Of a stretch of DNA of 25,157 nt, positions 1 to 9,225 are shown piece by piece. The translations under genes were made by a program, and so were the position numbers. Source of the stretch: Botryllus schlosseri (taxonomy: Eukaryota > Chordata > Ascidiacea > Stolidobranchia > Styelidae); NCBI GenBank assembly GCA_000444245.1, contig ATSW01006906.1, positions 1-25,157 of the forward strand, read 5' to 3'. Position 1 is the stretch's first letter; every line of letters begins with the position of its first letter. The notes below the pieces were generated by a model. It was not told where the DNA came from, searched no databases, and saw nothing but the letters and a program-made list of their open reading frames with translations.

Positions 1-896
1 ATGTGCGTGATCTAATAACGCTCGGAACATGTTGTTTGATGCGTTCCTGCAAGCGCTGAGTTGTTCTGCCCACGTACCGACAATCACAGTGGCACTTGAA
101 ATCATAAACTTTATTGCTTTGTTGAGAAGCAGGAAGAACATCTTTGCGCGTTGCAGCAAGCAATTGTTTGGTGGTAAACACAACATTAGTTTTTGCGTTA
201 TCGTAACAGCGATTTACGGCAGAAATCAATTGCTTTTCAAACCGGGAAGAGATTGGGCCCAGCCACGGTAAATGTATATATACATTTTCCTCAGACCGTG
301 TGTTCGTGTTTTGTGATTTGTTGGGATTGAAATTACTGAGTTTTCTGTCAACAGAACCCTTGATGATGTGTTCGGGGTACCCGTTATCGATTAGAATTTT
401 ACGGATATATTCTAGTTGCGCGTTTTATTTTTCATCCGAACAAATCATCAAGGCTCTGTGCACCAACGTGCCAATCAAATTTAGTTTACGGCGATTCGGG
501 CTAAAAGAATTCCAGCGTATATAATGCCCTGTAAACGTTGGCTTCCGGTAAATCGAAGTGACAAAGCTAATACCCCGTTTTTCCACTAGAACGTGTAAGA
601 ATGGTAACGAGTTAGCACGCTCTTTTTCAAATGTGAATTTTAAAGACGAGTGTAGAGAATTCAAGTTATCAAAGAAGTCATCGAACTCCGTCTCATTTTG
701 ACAGATAACGGAGGTGTCGTCGACATAGCGACGGTACATGAATGGAGGCTTGGTTTCATCTGCCGCGAAGAGTCTGTTTTCATGGAATCCAACAAATATA
801 TTGGCTAAAATCGGGCCAAGAGGGCTACCCATAGCTACACCGTTGGTTTGCATGTTGATGGTATCGTTAAAACTAAACTCAACAGAGCAAGTAGGC
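1..896 (-). mobile_element. Penelope-like retroelement, RT and GIY-YIG part
   Basis: A non-LTR retroelement of the Penelope class, which copies itself with a reverse transcriptase joined to a GIY-YIG endonuclease. On the minus strand the RT motif NGVAMGSPLGP lies at about 844-812 and the catalytic YRRYVDD at about 733-716, followed by thumb-like sequence to about 425. The reading frame then changes, and the endonuclease-like stretch RYVGRTTQRLQERIKQHVP lies at about 80-24, preceded by a CHCDC cysteine cluster. The element runs off the left edge. Its 5' side is cut by a hAT transposon at 897, and the flank resumes at 2599. The order RT then GIY-YIG, and the motif NGVAMGSPLGP, are typical of Penelope-like elements and not of LINEs. 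The copy is degenerate. Confidence 0.85.
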
Positions 897-1339
897 CAGT
901 GGTTCCCAACCTGTGGTACGCGTACCACTAGTGGTACGCGAACGTCTTCCAGGTGGTACGCGAGTAGATTCTGTTTTTTTTTTCGACCGACAAAAGTGAT
1001 TAGTTCCGGTCGGGTTGATTTTGAATGTTTCGAACTTTTATTGACTAGTAGGGAAAATCTCATCAACCCAGGCTGATGATGCATGGTTTAATAGATTTTG
1101 TTATTACTAGGGCGATTTTTTTTGACGAAATCAAAGCGTCAAGTGAAAAATTTGTTTCGTGAAATAGCATAAATTATAGAGTATATTTTGAAAATTTACA
1201 GAACTTTTTCAAAAACTTTTCGCGCTGTACGCGATTTCAAGTTGCCAAATATCTTGATTTTCGGGTACTCGTGCGTGTCTTTTAGTTTAGAAGCCTACGT
1301 TTGGTTGATTCTATATCTTTGATACAGCAGACAGGAGGT

Positions 1340-2020
1340 CACGAAATAACATCATGTTACGGATTGATACCAACGGGCCCTACAGTTTCCAAGAAACCTC
1401 ACTCAGCTCTACCGGTAAATCCGATTGTGTGAGCAGCGGGAACAAAAAATTGTTAGCAATATATATGCAATTCCCGATCTTATTGACCGATTTTATCCTG
1501 AATTATCGGAAATTTTCGCGCATAGCGCAGGCTTACTAAACAGTACGACTAATTTCTTGGCAGAAGCGAACAACGTGATTGGGGTAGGTTTATCACCCTA
1601 TGGGAGCCTAAGATCCATTTTTGGGGTGGGGGGCTGACGAAGTGATGTTTCGTTCCTGCCAACGGGTATACGCCCGAAGATATTTAATTATTATTGAGGG
1701 GTCTTACCTTTTCAAACACACCTCACTCAGCATTACCTGTAAGTCTGATTACGTGAACAGAGAGAGGATAAAAATTGATAGCTATATATATGCATTTCCC
1801 GATCATATTGACCAATTCAATGATGAATTATAGAAATTTTTGGCGCATCGCGCGTTTAGGCGAGGTAAGCTGACTCAGTATACGTAGACCAATTTAGATA
1901 AGTAGGGCCTAGAGGTGAACAGCGTATAGCCTGAGGTGGGCTCGGTTTATCATCATATGGGGGCCCAAGACCAACTTTTCTTGGGGGGAGGGGGCTGACG
2001 CAGTGCTGTTACGGCGCTGC
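1340..2020 (+). repeat. Repeat R, two tandem copies inside hAT 1
   Basis: Two diverged units of about 300-350 bp lie head to tail. The repeated landmarks in order are: CCAACGGGTATACG-like, CACACCTCACTCAGC, TACCGGTAAATCTGATTACG-like, GGATAAAAATTGATAG, CAATTCCCGATCATATTGACC, then an A/T run leading into a GCGC-loop-GCGC hairpin (near 1517-1528 and 1842-1854), then TTTATCACCCTATGGGAG and GCTGACG(A/C)AGTG. The same unit occurs on the minus strand at 15620-16110 and 17440-17760 and on the plus strand at 19640-19985. The open frames here are shadows of the repeat. The right edge reads GTTACGGCGCTG, which resembles an inverted copy of the CAGGGCCGTAAC edge seen at 16266. Confidence 0.8.
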
Positions 2021-2043
2021 CAGAAGTGTACGCACAACTTCGG

Positions 2044-2166
2044 TGTTGTCCGCCAACAACTACTTCTGTTGAACGGTTTTTCTCCATTCTAGGCAAGGTA
2101 CTTAGTAAGGACAGACACTTTCTATCCGAGAATGTAGGAAAGTATCTTTCATTAATCAACTCTACC
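2044..2166 (+). pseudogene. hAT transposase C-terminal (dimerisation) remnant
   Basis: The plus-strand frame reads TSVERFFSILGKVLSKDRHF followed by LSENVGKYLSLI. This matches the hAT dimerisation block, whose usual pattern is P-x-S-x-x-x-E-R-x-F-S followed by R-x-x-L-x-x-E-N-V. It sits inside hAT 1 near its right end, where a transposase would finish. No N-terminal zinc finger or catalytic part is recognisable, because repeat R fills the upstream interior. It is a remnant of the element's own transposase. The wider open frame is 2026-2304. Confidence 0.8.
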
Positions 2167-2598
2167 ACAATACGTTGTGTAACTACTGGGCCAGACGTCG
2201 TTAAAATGAAGTTTTTTCATGTCAAAATTTGTCAGTTTTCAAGTCAAAAACGCTTTCTCAGGCCAAACTACTTCGTAAGGACAGACAGTCCTAACCACAA
2301 ATGAATATGTAGTACAATTTTAACATCATGTGCGAAAACATTTAATTTGTGTACGAGAGGTAAGAATTTGGTCAAAATTAAGTTTTTTTCATTTCAAAAT
2401 CATCCGATTTTAGTTAAAAAACTCTCCCTAGTTATTGCACCCCGCATATGTCAAATGCGTGATTATGACGTCATACATTGTGAAAACATTTTTTTACCGC
2501 CTACGGCGTGCGTAAATTATGTAAGTAGTACGCGAGCACCGCATAAAACCTCGAAGCGGTACGTGGGTGGAAAAAGGTTGGGAACCACTGAAGTAGGC

Positions 2599-2795
2599 AA
2601 TTGAATATTCCAATATGGTAACGTATATTGTCTTGGAGATATAAAATCCGCTTGAAACATTTGAGTCTTTCTCGCCGGTTGTAGACTTTGTCCCATGATG
2701 CAATGTGTTACTTTGAAATTTACTCTGCGCAGCTCATATTGTTTACTTAATTTCGCTGTGTCCCTCCATTTATTGAGCCAGGTACAACACAACAT
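2599..2795 (-). mobile_element. Penelope-like element, upstream piece beyond the hAT
   Basis: After the hAT at 897-2590 and its second target-site copy (2591-2598), the sequence continues the interrupted Penelope-like element. On the minus strand the open frame reading toward the insertion joins the RT frame without a shift once the hAT and one target copy are set aside, giving LPTCSVEFSFND ahead of the NGVAMGSP motif. Further upstream no RT motif is clear, so the outer limit near 2795 is only where the open frame ends. Confidence 0.5.
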
Positions 2796-2913
2796 TAATG
2801 GTGATACGCATCACGTACACTCTGCGCTACATTTTATTTGTATTATCGTGTGAGTGTTCACAGTCAGTCTTACGGCTATCGATTGAGCACTGAGAAATAC
2901 AACTTATTTCAAG

Positions 2914-3025
2914 GGTGTAGGACAAACATTGCCGATAAACATTGCAGAAAAAGTTCCAATGGCCTATATCGATATCGCTATGGAAATTCCAATGAAATCG
3001 GCGTTGACTTATGCATCTATAGCAG
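2914..3025 (+). CDS. Candidate host exon (unidentified protein)
   Basis: The frame is open through GGT GTA GGA CAA ACA and yields the peptide segments GVGQTLPINIAEKVPMAYID and IAMEIPMKSALTYASIA. The left edge is a plausible acceptor (AACTTATTTCAAG, AG at 2912-2913). The right edge is a plausible donor (ATAGCAG|GTTTAT, GT at 3026-3027), leaving phase 1. Residue content (many A, I, M, P; balanced charges) looks coding rather than random AT-rich DNA. The protein is not recognised. A hAT-type end starts 23 bp after the donor, so the next intron has been invaded. It may belong with the plus-strand exons at 3784-5422, but its donor phase does not match the simplest choice of acceptor there. Confidence 0.4.
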
Positions 3026-3048
3026 GTTTATGATTAGAGGTTTCATAC

Positions 3049-3100
3049 CAGGGGTGCCAAACCTTTATTAGCCATATTTCTCTCCTAGAATTTCGAATTT
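3049..3100 (+). mobile_element. hAT-type end, partner end not found
   Basis: The sequence starts CAGGGGTGCCAAACCTTTAT, a common form of hAT terminal repeat. No matching opposite end or target duplication was found downstream, so this is a truncated copy or its other end has decayed. Confidence 0.5.
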
Positions 3101-3757
3101 GAACCCTTCGACCAAAATTCGAAAGTAAGAAAGAAAGATAAAAGGAAAGACTATTATTTTCTTGTACAATATGAGCAAAATATAACAGGAGTAAATATTA
3201 ATCAATAGACTTATACCAGACGTCGAAATTTTATTGTGAAGCTTGGTTCTACTTTATTGTAACCAGTTTGGCAATAACCGTATAGTAGTGTTTCCTAAGA
3301 TTTTTGTCTCATCGCATCATGCCCACGTATCTTCGCCCTCAACGTACGTTTTCGCCTTCTATTCGCATATTTTTCGCCCCTGCCTCTGAAAATCGCCCAC
3401 TTCGGGCGATTAGGCTGGTTATTCCATAATATTGTTAGGTAGCCTGAAATAACACTGCACACCAGACTTTGCTCAATACCAGAAGCGAAGGTGTTACAAT
3501 TAGAAGATTTTCAATTACTTAAAAAAATTCTCTTTGGGAATTGTTGAGTTTCCTAAAAAACGATACATAACACTATTGGCTTAGTTCCAACCGGTAAAAG
3601 CAAGGTTATTGTTTTTCACATTTTTTTATTAAAAATAATTGAATAGTATATTCATGCTGAATTGAGCCCGAATAGTTTCGGCTGACACTCGCCAGGGTAA
3701 TCGTCATCAACTAGTAGAGAAATGGAAAGAACATTCGCAAAGCAGGATCGGCGATGA
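3101..3757. other. No gene seen; small hairpin
   Basis: No coding frame is recognised. A perfect 8-bp hairpin, AATCGCCC-acttc-GGGCGATT, lies at 3391-3411. GTGTTTCCTAAG at 3289-3300 and the CGCCC-rich text after it resemble a hAT-type end such as the one at 18338 read backwards, but no partner end is present. Confidence 0.3.
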
Positions 3758-3783
3758 GGAGCCCAGATAAATTTCCGGTACAG

Positions 3784-3931
3784 ATTCAAACCAACGACCA
3801 TTGCTGTCGTGATGGTGTCGCTTATTTACACACTGCGACACTCGCTTCCCCCGGGTTTGGTTCAATATGAATACAATATTGGATCATATATCGAAGCTCT
3901 TTACCTCCAGGAAGCTATCCATTTACAATGA
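3784..3931 (+). CDS. Candidate host exon with a membrane segment, possibly terminal
   Basis: An open frame runs from 3758 to a TGA at 3929-3931. It has an acceptor-like TTCCGGTACAG with AG at 3782-3783, giving an exon start at 3784. The translation includes FKPTTIAVVMVSLIYTLRHS, a short hydrophobic stretch followed by basic residues, then PPGLVQYEYNIGSYIEALYL and a last six residues ending in Gln. No canonical donor lies near the end, so it would be a last exon, unless a weak GT at 3855 or 3860 is used. The protein is not recognised. Other acceptors in the same frame (after 3759 or 3766) change the start and the phase. Confidence 0.4.
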
Positions 3932-4424
3932 TAGTATTCACGGTGGTTAGTTCTACAATCAATAATTACAGGATTTCTCACCGTAAATACCATTTCTTTC
4001 GAGTCCAAAATTTCGCACTCCAATAAATCAGCTTCCACCGATTGGAATTAGGCCAAATTTATTATGTATCGTTTTTAGACAACCCAACAATTTCATGGGA
4101 TTCACAGTAATATTTGAATAAAAATTGCGATTTTTCAATAAATTTGAAGTTTTCCAACACCATGAGATTTGCTTTTACAGGTTGAAATTGAAGCAAATTT
4201 GCTACGCAGTGTTTTTTTTAAAAAGTCTAACAATATTGTAGAATATAGTGATTTTTGAACAACATTGTACGTATATCCATAGTCAAGTGATATGAACCAA
4301 GCTCATATTGAAAATATAGTGGCGTCAACTTTTCATCTCGCAATGATAATGACTATACTGTTTTTGTTTATAATCTAATCAATTACCATACACTAACTAC
4401 AAATAACAAGCTATGTATTATCAG
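3932..4424 (+). other. No gene seen; diverged local repeat
   Basis: AT-rich sequence without a recognised gene. Two loosely similar stretches (about 4069-4140 and 4208-4262) share the order TTTTTAGACAACCCAACAAT-like, ATATT, GCGATTTTT(C/G)AA, suggesting an old local duplication. A branch-point-like CTAAC at about 4392-4396 lies some 28 bases before the acceptor at 4423-4424. Confidence 0.3.
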
Positions 4425-4510
4425 CATGCCGTTAGTTACCGGGATATTGATAGGTAGTGCTTCGACTCTTGCGTTGACCGCAGCGACTGTAGGATCTGTG
4501 TTCCTCGCAA
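4425..4510 (+). CDS. Candidate host exon encoding one membrane helix
   Basis: The exon is bounded by ATTATCAG (AG at 4423-4424) and a consensus donor CTCGCAA|GTGAGT (GT at 4511-4512). It starts one base before an ATG and ends one base into a codon. The translation has MPLVTGILIGSASTLALTAA then TVGSVFLA, a single strong transmembrane helix. The donor phase fits the acceptor at 5341-5342, and the joined protein would carry Lys-Lys-Val-Lys directly after the helix, the usual positive-inside pattern. The intron (4511-5342) contains a MITE at 4551-4948. The frame is also open upstream to 4313. The protein family is not recognised. Confidence 0.45.
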
Positions 4511-4550
4511 GTGAGTTCACACGACTATTCTGTCTTATTGAAATATTACT

Positions 4551-4948
4551 TAGGGTTACCATACGGCCACTTTTAAGATGATTTGTCCTCTTTTTTGACT
4601 TTTTTGAAAGTGTCCTCGGAGGACGCCTTTTTGTCCTCTTTTTTGAGAATTTTGGTCATATTTATAGCAAAGTTCGACTGAGATGCCGTAAATGAGCACC
4701 GAAGTGACGCTCCGGCGAGTATTTCGGGAGCAGAGTGGATAGATGACCTTTTTTTAGTCAACCACCCGACAATGTGAAGAAATAAACTGTATTTTTGGCA
4801 CCGAGCGGGAAAGTTGACCTTTTTTTAGTCAACAGACCACGAAATGGGACAAATTTACCATTTTTTGAGAATTCTACTCCGATTTTGCAAGTCCTGAAAA
4901 TTCTGAAAAGTGTCCTCTTTTTGGATTTCCAAAATATGGTAACCCCTG
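4551..4948 (+). mobile_element. hAT MITE of the GGGTTACCATA family, copy 1
   Basis: The ends are TAGGGTTACCATA at 4551 and the complement of CAGGGGTTACCATA ending at 4948. Identical 8-bp copies ATATTACT lie at 4543-4550 and 4949-4956. The interior repeats words such as TTTGTCCTCTTTTTTGA and GACCTTTTTTTAGTCAAC, and no transposase is encoded. Related copies lie at 15048-15254 and 16358-16725, with a scrap at 21319. Confidence 0.93.
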
Positions 4949-4956
4949 ATATTACT

Positions 4957-5080
4957 TAATACATCATATTGCATACTCGCCTTGATTGCGTCGATGAAGC
5001 GCCGCAACGATGAAATGCAGGCCAGAAAATTCTCAAGCGATGGCGCTCGACCTCCATACTACAACGATGAAGTACAATGA
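4957..5080 (+). CDS. Coding-like tail beyond the MITE, possible alternative C-terminus
   Basis: The frame reads YCILALIASMKRRNDEMQAR and then RKFSSDGARPPYYNDEVQ, ending at TGA 5078-5080. This is a hydrophobic run followed by a charged tail with a PPYY motif, and it looks coding. If the MITE and one copy of its target duplication are set aside, this frame is continuous with the exon at 4425-4510 read through its donor. No acceptor precedes it in a compatible phase. It is either a retained-intron tail that predates the MITE, a piece of an older exon, or chance. Confidence 0.3.
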
Positions 5081-5342
5081 CACCTTTCGTAAACATATTT
5101 TAGCCAAAGTTTGAAGACATTAGATTTCTGAAGAAGATGATTGCTGTCAATATGTTTTTCACACCTTTCCCTTAAATTTTATATAAGAGCGTATTTCAGT
5201 GCAGTGCTTCTTCAATACAATCCGATCAACAAGGCACGTTGAGTCCCTTTCCCTCGCGATTTATTCAAATTTTGTTTTAGATCAATCCCATTAATTCAGT
5301 GCATACTCAAACTCATCTCTGCATTGACGTTATTTTGTTTAG

Positions 5343-5422
5343 AAAAGGTGAAGGACAAACGTCTCCTGGAATTGGTCAAGTTGAATGAAGGAGGTTGGTC
5401 AGTATATTATGATGATATATAA
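5343..5422 (+). CDS. Candidate last exon following 4425-4510
   Basis: A strong acceptor, TTATTTTGTTTAG (AG at 5341-5342), opens a frame that needs one base from the previous exon, which the donor at 4511 supplies. The translation is KVKDKRLLELVKLNEGGWSV then YYDDI, ending at TAA 5420-5422. Basic residues come first and an acidic C-terminus last, as in the cytoplasmic tail of a single- or multi-span membrane protein. The protein is not recognised. The phase match and the two consensus splice sites are the main support. Confidence 0.45.
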
Positions 5423-5549
5423 ATAATGACATCCGTACAAAACGTGACTGTGAAGCGGTGAGAAATTCGAGAATGCAGGAGATTTATGTCAAAATCGGAC
5501 CTAATGTATTTTATTTGTGTCGTGTACGACATATTTCCTTTATAACATC

Positions 5550-5946
5550 ATAGTGTCATACGTGGTGTCGACAAAAGCAAATCTCACGGCTCAATGAAAT
5601 TGGTCTACGTCACATTTTCCATTTGGCTGAAGGCAATTTGACGGTGATTTTAGACCGACTTGCCGCGCATCAAATTTGATAACACAGGTATCAATCGAAG
5701 GCTGCCGCTGTACTGATTCCGAAAATATAAATTTCAGTTCGGTCCTGGAACCCCCATAATCAGCCTCGAATTTTTCATTGTTATGGAGAGTGGCATAGTG
5801 ACGCAACAATGCTGTCTGGCGAAACGAGAGCGTCGGTCTATAGATAACTAACCTACGGAGGTTAGTTATCTATACTTCTATAGTCGGTCAGGAGCAAATG
5901 ATTGCTGCGCGGCGACAGTGAGTGCTCAGCTGGCGTCGCGGCAATG
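5550..5946 (+). repeat. Long inverted repeat, left arm
   Basis: This stretch pairs with 7318-7662 read on the opposite strand. Shared landmarks are GTGTCGACA, AAGCAAATCTCACGGCTCA, GGCAATTTGACGG, GGCTGCCGCTGTACTGATT, GGAACCCCCATAATCAGCCT, GCTGTCTGGCGAAACGAGAG and GGCGTCGCGGCAATG. By eye about nine bases in ten agree. This arm alone carries a 46-bp hairpin insertion at 5837-5882. Open frames in both arms are shadows. No terminal repeat marks the arm ends, so the element type is unknown. Confidence 0.85.
5837..5882. mobile_element. 46-bp hairpin insertion with a 5-bp duplication
   Basis: Arms TATAGATAACTAACC (5839-5853) and GGTTAGTTATCTATA (5860-5874) pair perfectly around a 6-base loop. GTCGG flanks the piece on both sides (5832-5836 and 5883-5887). 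The right arm of the large inverted repeat has only one such site (GTAGG) and lacks the hairpin, so the empty site is visible within the same window. Confidence 0.75.
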
Positions 5947-6049
5947 GGCATTGGGCAATGATCTTGTGTTTCGAAGTGCGATCGCGTCACAGAGAAACGT
6001 GGCGCTGTTAATACTTTCTATAGGTGCTTCGGTAGTAGCGAGCAGACCA

Positions 6050-6470
6050 GCCTTTCCTTGGCTTTTAAGGGTAAAACTGGGTCCATAGAATGCATTAGGG
6101 CCATACGTTTTTTCGCGCATCGTCATTCAACTTGGATATCTTTCCGTCAGGGATGTCAAACTCAACATGCGTCGTGGGACGGATTCAAACCTACAGATCA
6201 CTCACGGGCCGGAACAAAATGTTACCTCAAAATTCATACCCTTGATTCTCATTGAATACTTTACAATCAAGCATGTATTAGAATATTACTTAATATTACG
6301 AACACGGTTCAATTACAGCAACACCTGTATCTCAAACAGCCGAATTGCCATAAGAAATACGGTGATTGGACATTTGAATTCAGTCATATATTATTAAATC
6401 GCGATTCGGTTTTCTCTGGGGGCCGGCGATCTTTTGAGTCAGAAGTGATACAGCAGTGCAACCACATATA
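6050..6470 (+). repeat. Direct repeat D, first copy
   Basis: This copy is similar to 6959-7317 in the same direction. Common words include AGCCTTTC, TAAGGGTA, GGTCC, AATGCA, CGGGCCGGA, AAAATGTTACC, TCATTG and GTCAGAAGT(G/A)ATACAG. The similarity starts outside the hAT-like end at 6148, so a longer block was duplicated and not just the transposon end. Confidence 0.6.
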
Positions 6471-6810
6471 TTTGATTTATACTTTTGTGTAACTATTATA
6501 TTATCTATGTATCCTGCATATAACTTAGTGGGTGCACTTTTGTGGTATCAATGTCGCCGACTATAATTCCTAATAGCGACTAGAGTGAAATAACAAGTCC
6601 GCTGCCGGATGTTTATAATGTGGCCCCTGAACACGAACATTGAACAACAATGATCATACTCGACATTTGCTGTCTTGCAAGATTATTTAATGGGAGTGTT
6701 TCGAACTAATAATCTTAGAAATATTCTGAATAGTATTTTTGAATCTACTCAGAATTGCTTCGCGGGTCAGATGAAATTATACCTGGAGGGTCGTATGTTT
6801 GACACCCCTG
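6148..6810. mobile_element. Probable hAT element with CAGGG(A/G)TGTCAAAC ends
   Basis: The left end is CAGGGATGTCAAACT at 6148, and the right end is ATGTTTGACACCCCTG at 6795-6810. The pair is the common CAGGGGTGTCAAAC hAT end. The flanking 8-mers (CTTTCCGT and GTCGCGGT) agree at only four positions, so the insertion is old or one boundary is wrong. No transposase frame is present. Confidence 0.6.
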
Positions 6811-6958
6811 GTCGCGGTAGCTGTAGGCCTATACATTGATAGGTCGGATGATTATGATGTCGATTGGCTTAGCCCGCTTGTTGTATAGGGCTCCAGAGAC
6901 AAGTTACGCTGTTGATGGAGGGTGTCGCTTTGGTTAAGTGTGAGCACACATTACCATG

Positions 6959-7317
6959 TAGCCTTTCTTTGACATGTAAGGGTAGGACTTGGTCCGCGAA
7001 TGCAACAGGTGAAATGTTGATTAAAGGTTTGCAGCAGGAATGTCGAACTAAACTGGGGTCGCGGTCCAGATCCAATCCTTTATTAGATAGCTTGCGGGCC
7101 GGACCAGTCAAATGATTCCAAAATGTTACCACCAAATACTTGCCTTTGTTTTTCATTGGAATGCTCTATTACCAAACTTAGGCCTATATGGTCCTTGTCG
7201 GGAATATAGGAGATTTAACTAAACGGTGACGTTGGAATTTGGTTGATTATTTTTCAATCACCTTTCAGGATTCTCTGAATGCCGGAGCCTTTTACGTCAG
7301 AAGTAATACAGAGGTAT
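6959..7317 (+). repeat. Direct repeat D, second copy
   Basis: Partner of 6050-6470, and it ends exactly where the right inverted-repeat arm begins. It includes a second hAT-like end, CAGGAATGTCGAACT, at 7034. Confidence 0.6.
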
Positions 7318-7662
7318 CATTGCCGCGACGCCAGCTTAACTCTCACTCTCGCCGCGCAGCCATCATTTACTCCTGACCTACGCTCTCGTTTCGCCAGACA
7401 GCATTGTTGCGTCACAATGTCACTCTCCATAACAATGAAAAATTCGAGGCTGATTATGGGGGTTCCAGGACCGAAATAAAATTTATATTTTCGTAATCAG
7501 TACAGCGGCAGCCTTCGATTGATACCCGTGTTATCAAATTTGATGCTCCCGAAGCCGGTCAAAATTACCGTCAAATTGCCTTCAGTCAAATGGAAAGTGT
7601 GACGTACACCAATTTCCATGAGCCGTGAGATTTGCTTGTGTCGACATCATATCGGACACTAA
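7318..7662 (-). repeat. Long inverted repeat, right arm
   Basis: Reverse-complement partner of 5550-5946 without the hairpin insertion. It starts at CATTGCCGCGACGCC and fades after GTCGACATCATATCGGACACT. Confidence 0.85.
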
Positions 7663-8941
7663 CATCGGCTGACAACTATATACAGTTTGATCTCTGCGTG
7701 ACTGCTGAAGCGTGAAGTTATTGTGGGAATTGCAATAAATTGCAGCTCCATTGCGGTGGCGTTCTGAAGAAAACTGCTGCGGCCAAAATTTATTTTTCGT
7801 TTTGTCCTTCAATTTGAGACCACATCATTTTTGGCGTGCAGTGCCCCTTTAATTTAACAGCAATAAGTCGTAGAAATGTAATACACACTAAAATGTAATT
7901 GTCGCTGCTTAGTAAACGGGGAAAACAATGTTGTGATATGAATGAGGCTACTGCGTTGTCCTGCAACGGCCCGGACACTGCCAAGACCTAGACGCTTGGA
8001 AAAAACGACTTGGTGCTTCCCCACATGATCAAGCTTTACGAAGAGATAGTTTTCCAGCAAGTACCGTGTCTATACTTAAGCCCAATATCGCTTCTGTAGT
8101 CGATGCAAAGTGTTGTCACGTATCGGGCGCTTATAACGTGAAAGTGATGACCATGGTCTTTTTGTTGTATTTGTATTAGAAGTTAGCCGATTATTATCGA
8201 ACTGGACTGATCTGTAATCTGTATAATGATTTTCTTTCTATTAGCCTAAATTTCAATAAATGAGCACAATTCAGCAATAATTCTTTTTAATTTCAGTTTG
8301 CTCGTTTGTTGTTCAGCTGTCTGTGGCATGTACAACTGTCATCTCGCCCAATATATAATATTTTGGGGAGGTGTTTCTCTGCTCCTTCCATATCAACATC
8401 GGCCAGTTATTGACCTTGCAAGCGTGTCGGGTGTCGGAATCGGTAACCGCCTTCGAAAAGCAATATCGGTGACCCTATAATTTGTATTTCTTCAATGGCA
8501 TTTGTGGTAACCATGGTCGTAGCCCATGTTACAGTGCAGAGCGTAAAGTTTTACATACGTAGTCGCTAAACTGTGTGGCCTGTTTTATTTTGATATTGAA
8601 TTGATGCGGCCCGCAGTCTCTTATACGAAATTTGTAAAATGGCCCCCGGCCCGATTAGAGTTGACGAAATCTGTTTTAAGCAAAGTCGTAAAACACCAGG
8701 TCGTTCTGCATGTAGTGTTCCGATTTCGCGAGATTGTGATGCCGTTGTGAATGCGTCATATGCCTATGAAACCACCATGGTAGATATATGACCTTTCGAT
8801 ATTATGAAGATTTTATTAATACAATGATAGCTGAATCATCTCTAAACATGATTTATCATGCGGAAAGAAATTGGGCGCGATTGGTAAGTTGAGCTAGAAT
8901 TTCGTTTTCTGTTTCATCACCGAGTTATACCCATCACCTCA
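7663..8941. other. Decayed transposon interior, no clear gene
   Basis: If the hAT-like end at 7034 is real, its partner could be near 8673, where GGCCCCCGGCCCGATTAGAG and TTGACGAAATCTG resemble the inner and outer parts of the CAGGGGTGTCAAAC family. The flanks show no convincing 8-bp duplication. CAGTGCCCCTTTAA at 7840-7853 resembles another transposon end. No certain gene is seen; a weak exon candidate is listed separately at 8297-8480. Confidence 0.35.
8297..8480 (+). CDS. Weak exon candidate after a good acceptor
   Basis: TTCTTTTTAATTTCAG (AG at 8295-8296) is a consensus acceptor. It is followed by a 60-codon frame ending at TAA 8478-8480, with a hydrophobic stretch (IIFWGGVSLLLPY). A different frame from the same acceptor gives a shorter hydrophobic peptide, so the frame is not settled. 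No family is recognised, and chance is quite possible. Confidence 0.2.
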
Positions 8942-8951
8942 GCGATGTTGG

Positions 8952-9225
8952 CGAGAAAGCGTAGTGGGACAGTCCAAGGCTGCAACGCGAATGGGTTGCG
9001 GGTTCGAGTCCGACCGAGGTCGACTCCAGAATTCCTACCTAGGTGTTGGAGGTTCATGTAGGATCCTCCTTGCCATCTCATCCTTGCAATCGGTGTCTTA
9101 TGAAAAGCCTAGAAGTGGGTCGTGCTGCAAGTCGGCAGTTACAGAATATCAATGAAGAATATCGGCCTGGTGTAAATGACCATATCAGTCGACAAACACT
9201 ATTAATACCACAATCAAAACTATCT
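8952..9225 (+). mobile_element. tRNA-derived SINE, family 1
   Basis: A tRNA-like head has an A-box-like AGCGTAGTGGG near 8958 and a perfect B box GGTTCGAGTCC at 9001-9011, the two internal RNA polymerase III promoter elements. The body includes GTCGTGCTGCAAGTCGGCAG and the tail AAATGACCATATCAGTCGAC. A second copy is at 20528-20547 plus 21136-21318, and a tail fragment lies at 14970-15047. GCGATGTTGG at 8942-8951 and 9226-9235 looks like a 10-bp target duplication made by LINE-driven insertion. This is not a functional tRNA, because the acceptor stem does not close. Confidence 0.85.

Larger units (their letters stand above)
897..2590. mobile_element. hAT DNA transposon 1, inserted in the Penelope-like element
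   Basis: The ends are perfect 15-bp inverted repeats, CAGTGGTTCCCAACC at 897-911 and its complement at 2576-2590. They are flanked by identical 8-bp copies AAGTAGGC at 889-896 and 2591-2598. An 8-bp duplication and a CAGTGGTTCCCAACC end are standard for the hAT superfamily. Just inside both ends, GGTACGCG-type words repeat, as expected for subterminal transposase binding sites. The interior holds two copies of a roughly 300-bp repeat (1340-2020) and a transposase C-terminal remnant (2044-2166). It is 1694 bp long and is not autonomous as it stands. Confidence 0.95.

Noticed and set aside
3287-3440. Complete small hAT element
   Set aside because: Only one end-like sequence; no inverted partner and no 8-bp duplication.
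5177-5190. TATA-box-like TTATATAAGAG
   Set aside because: It lies within the proposed intron 4511-5342, and such words are expected by chance in AT-rich DNA.
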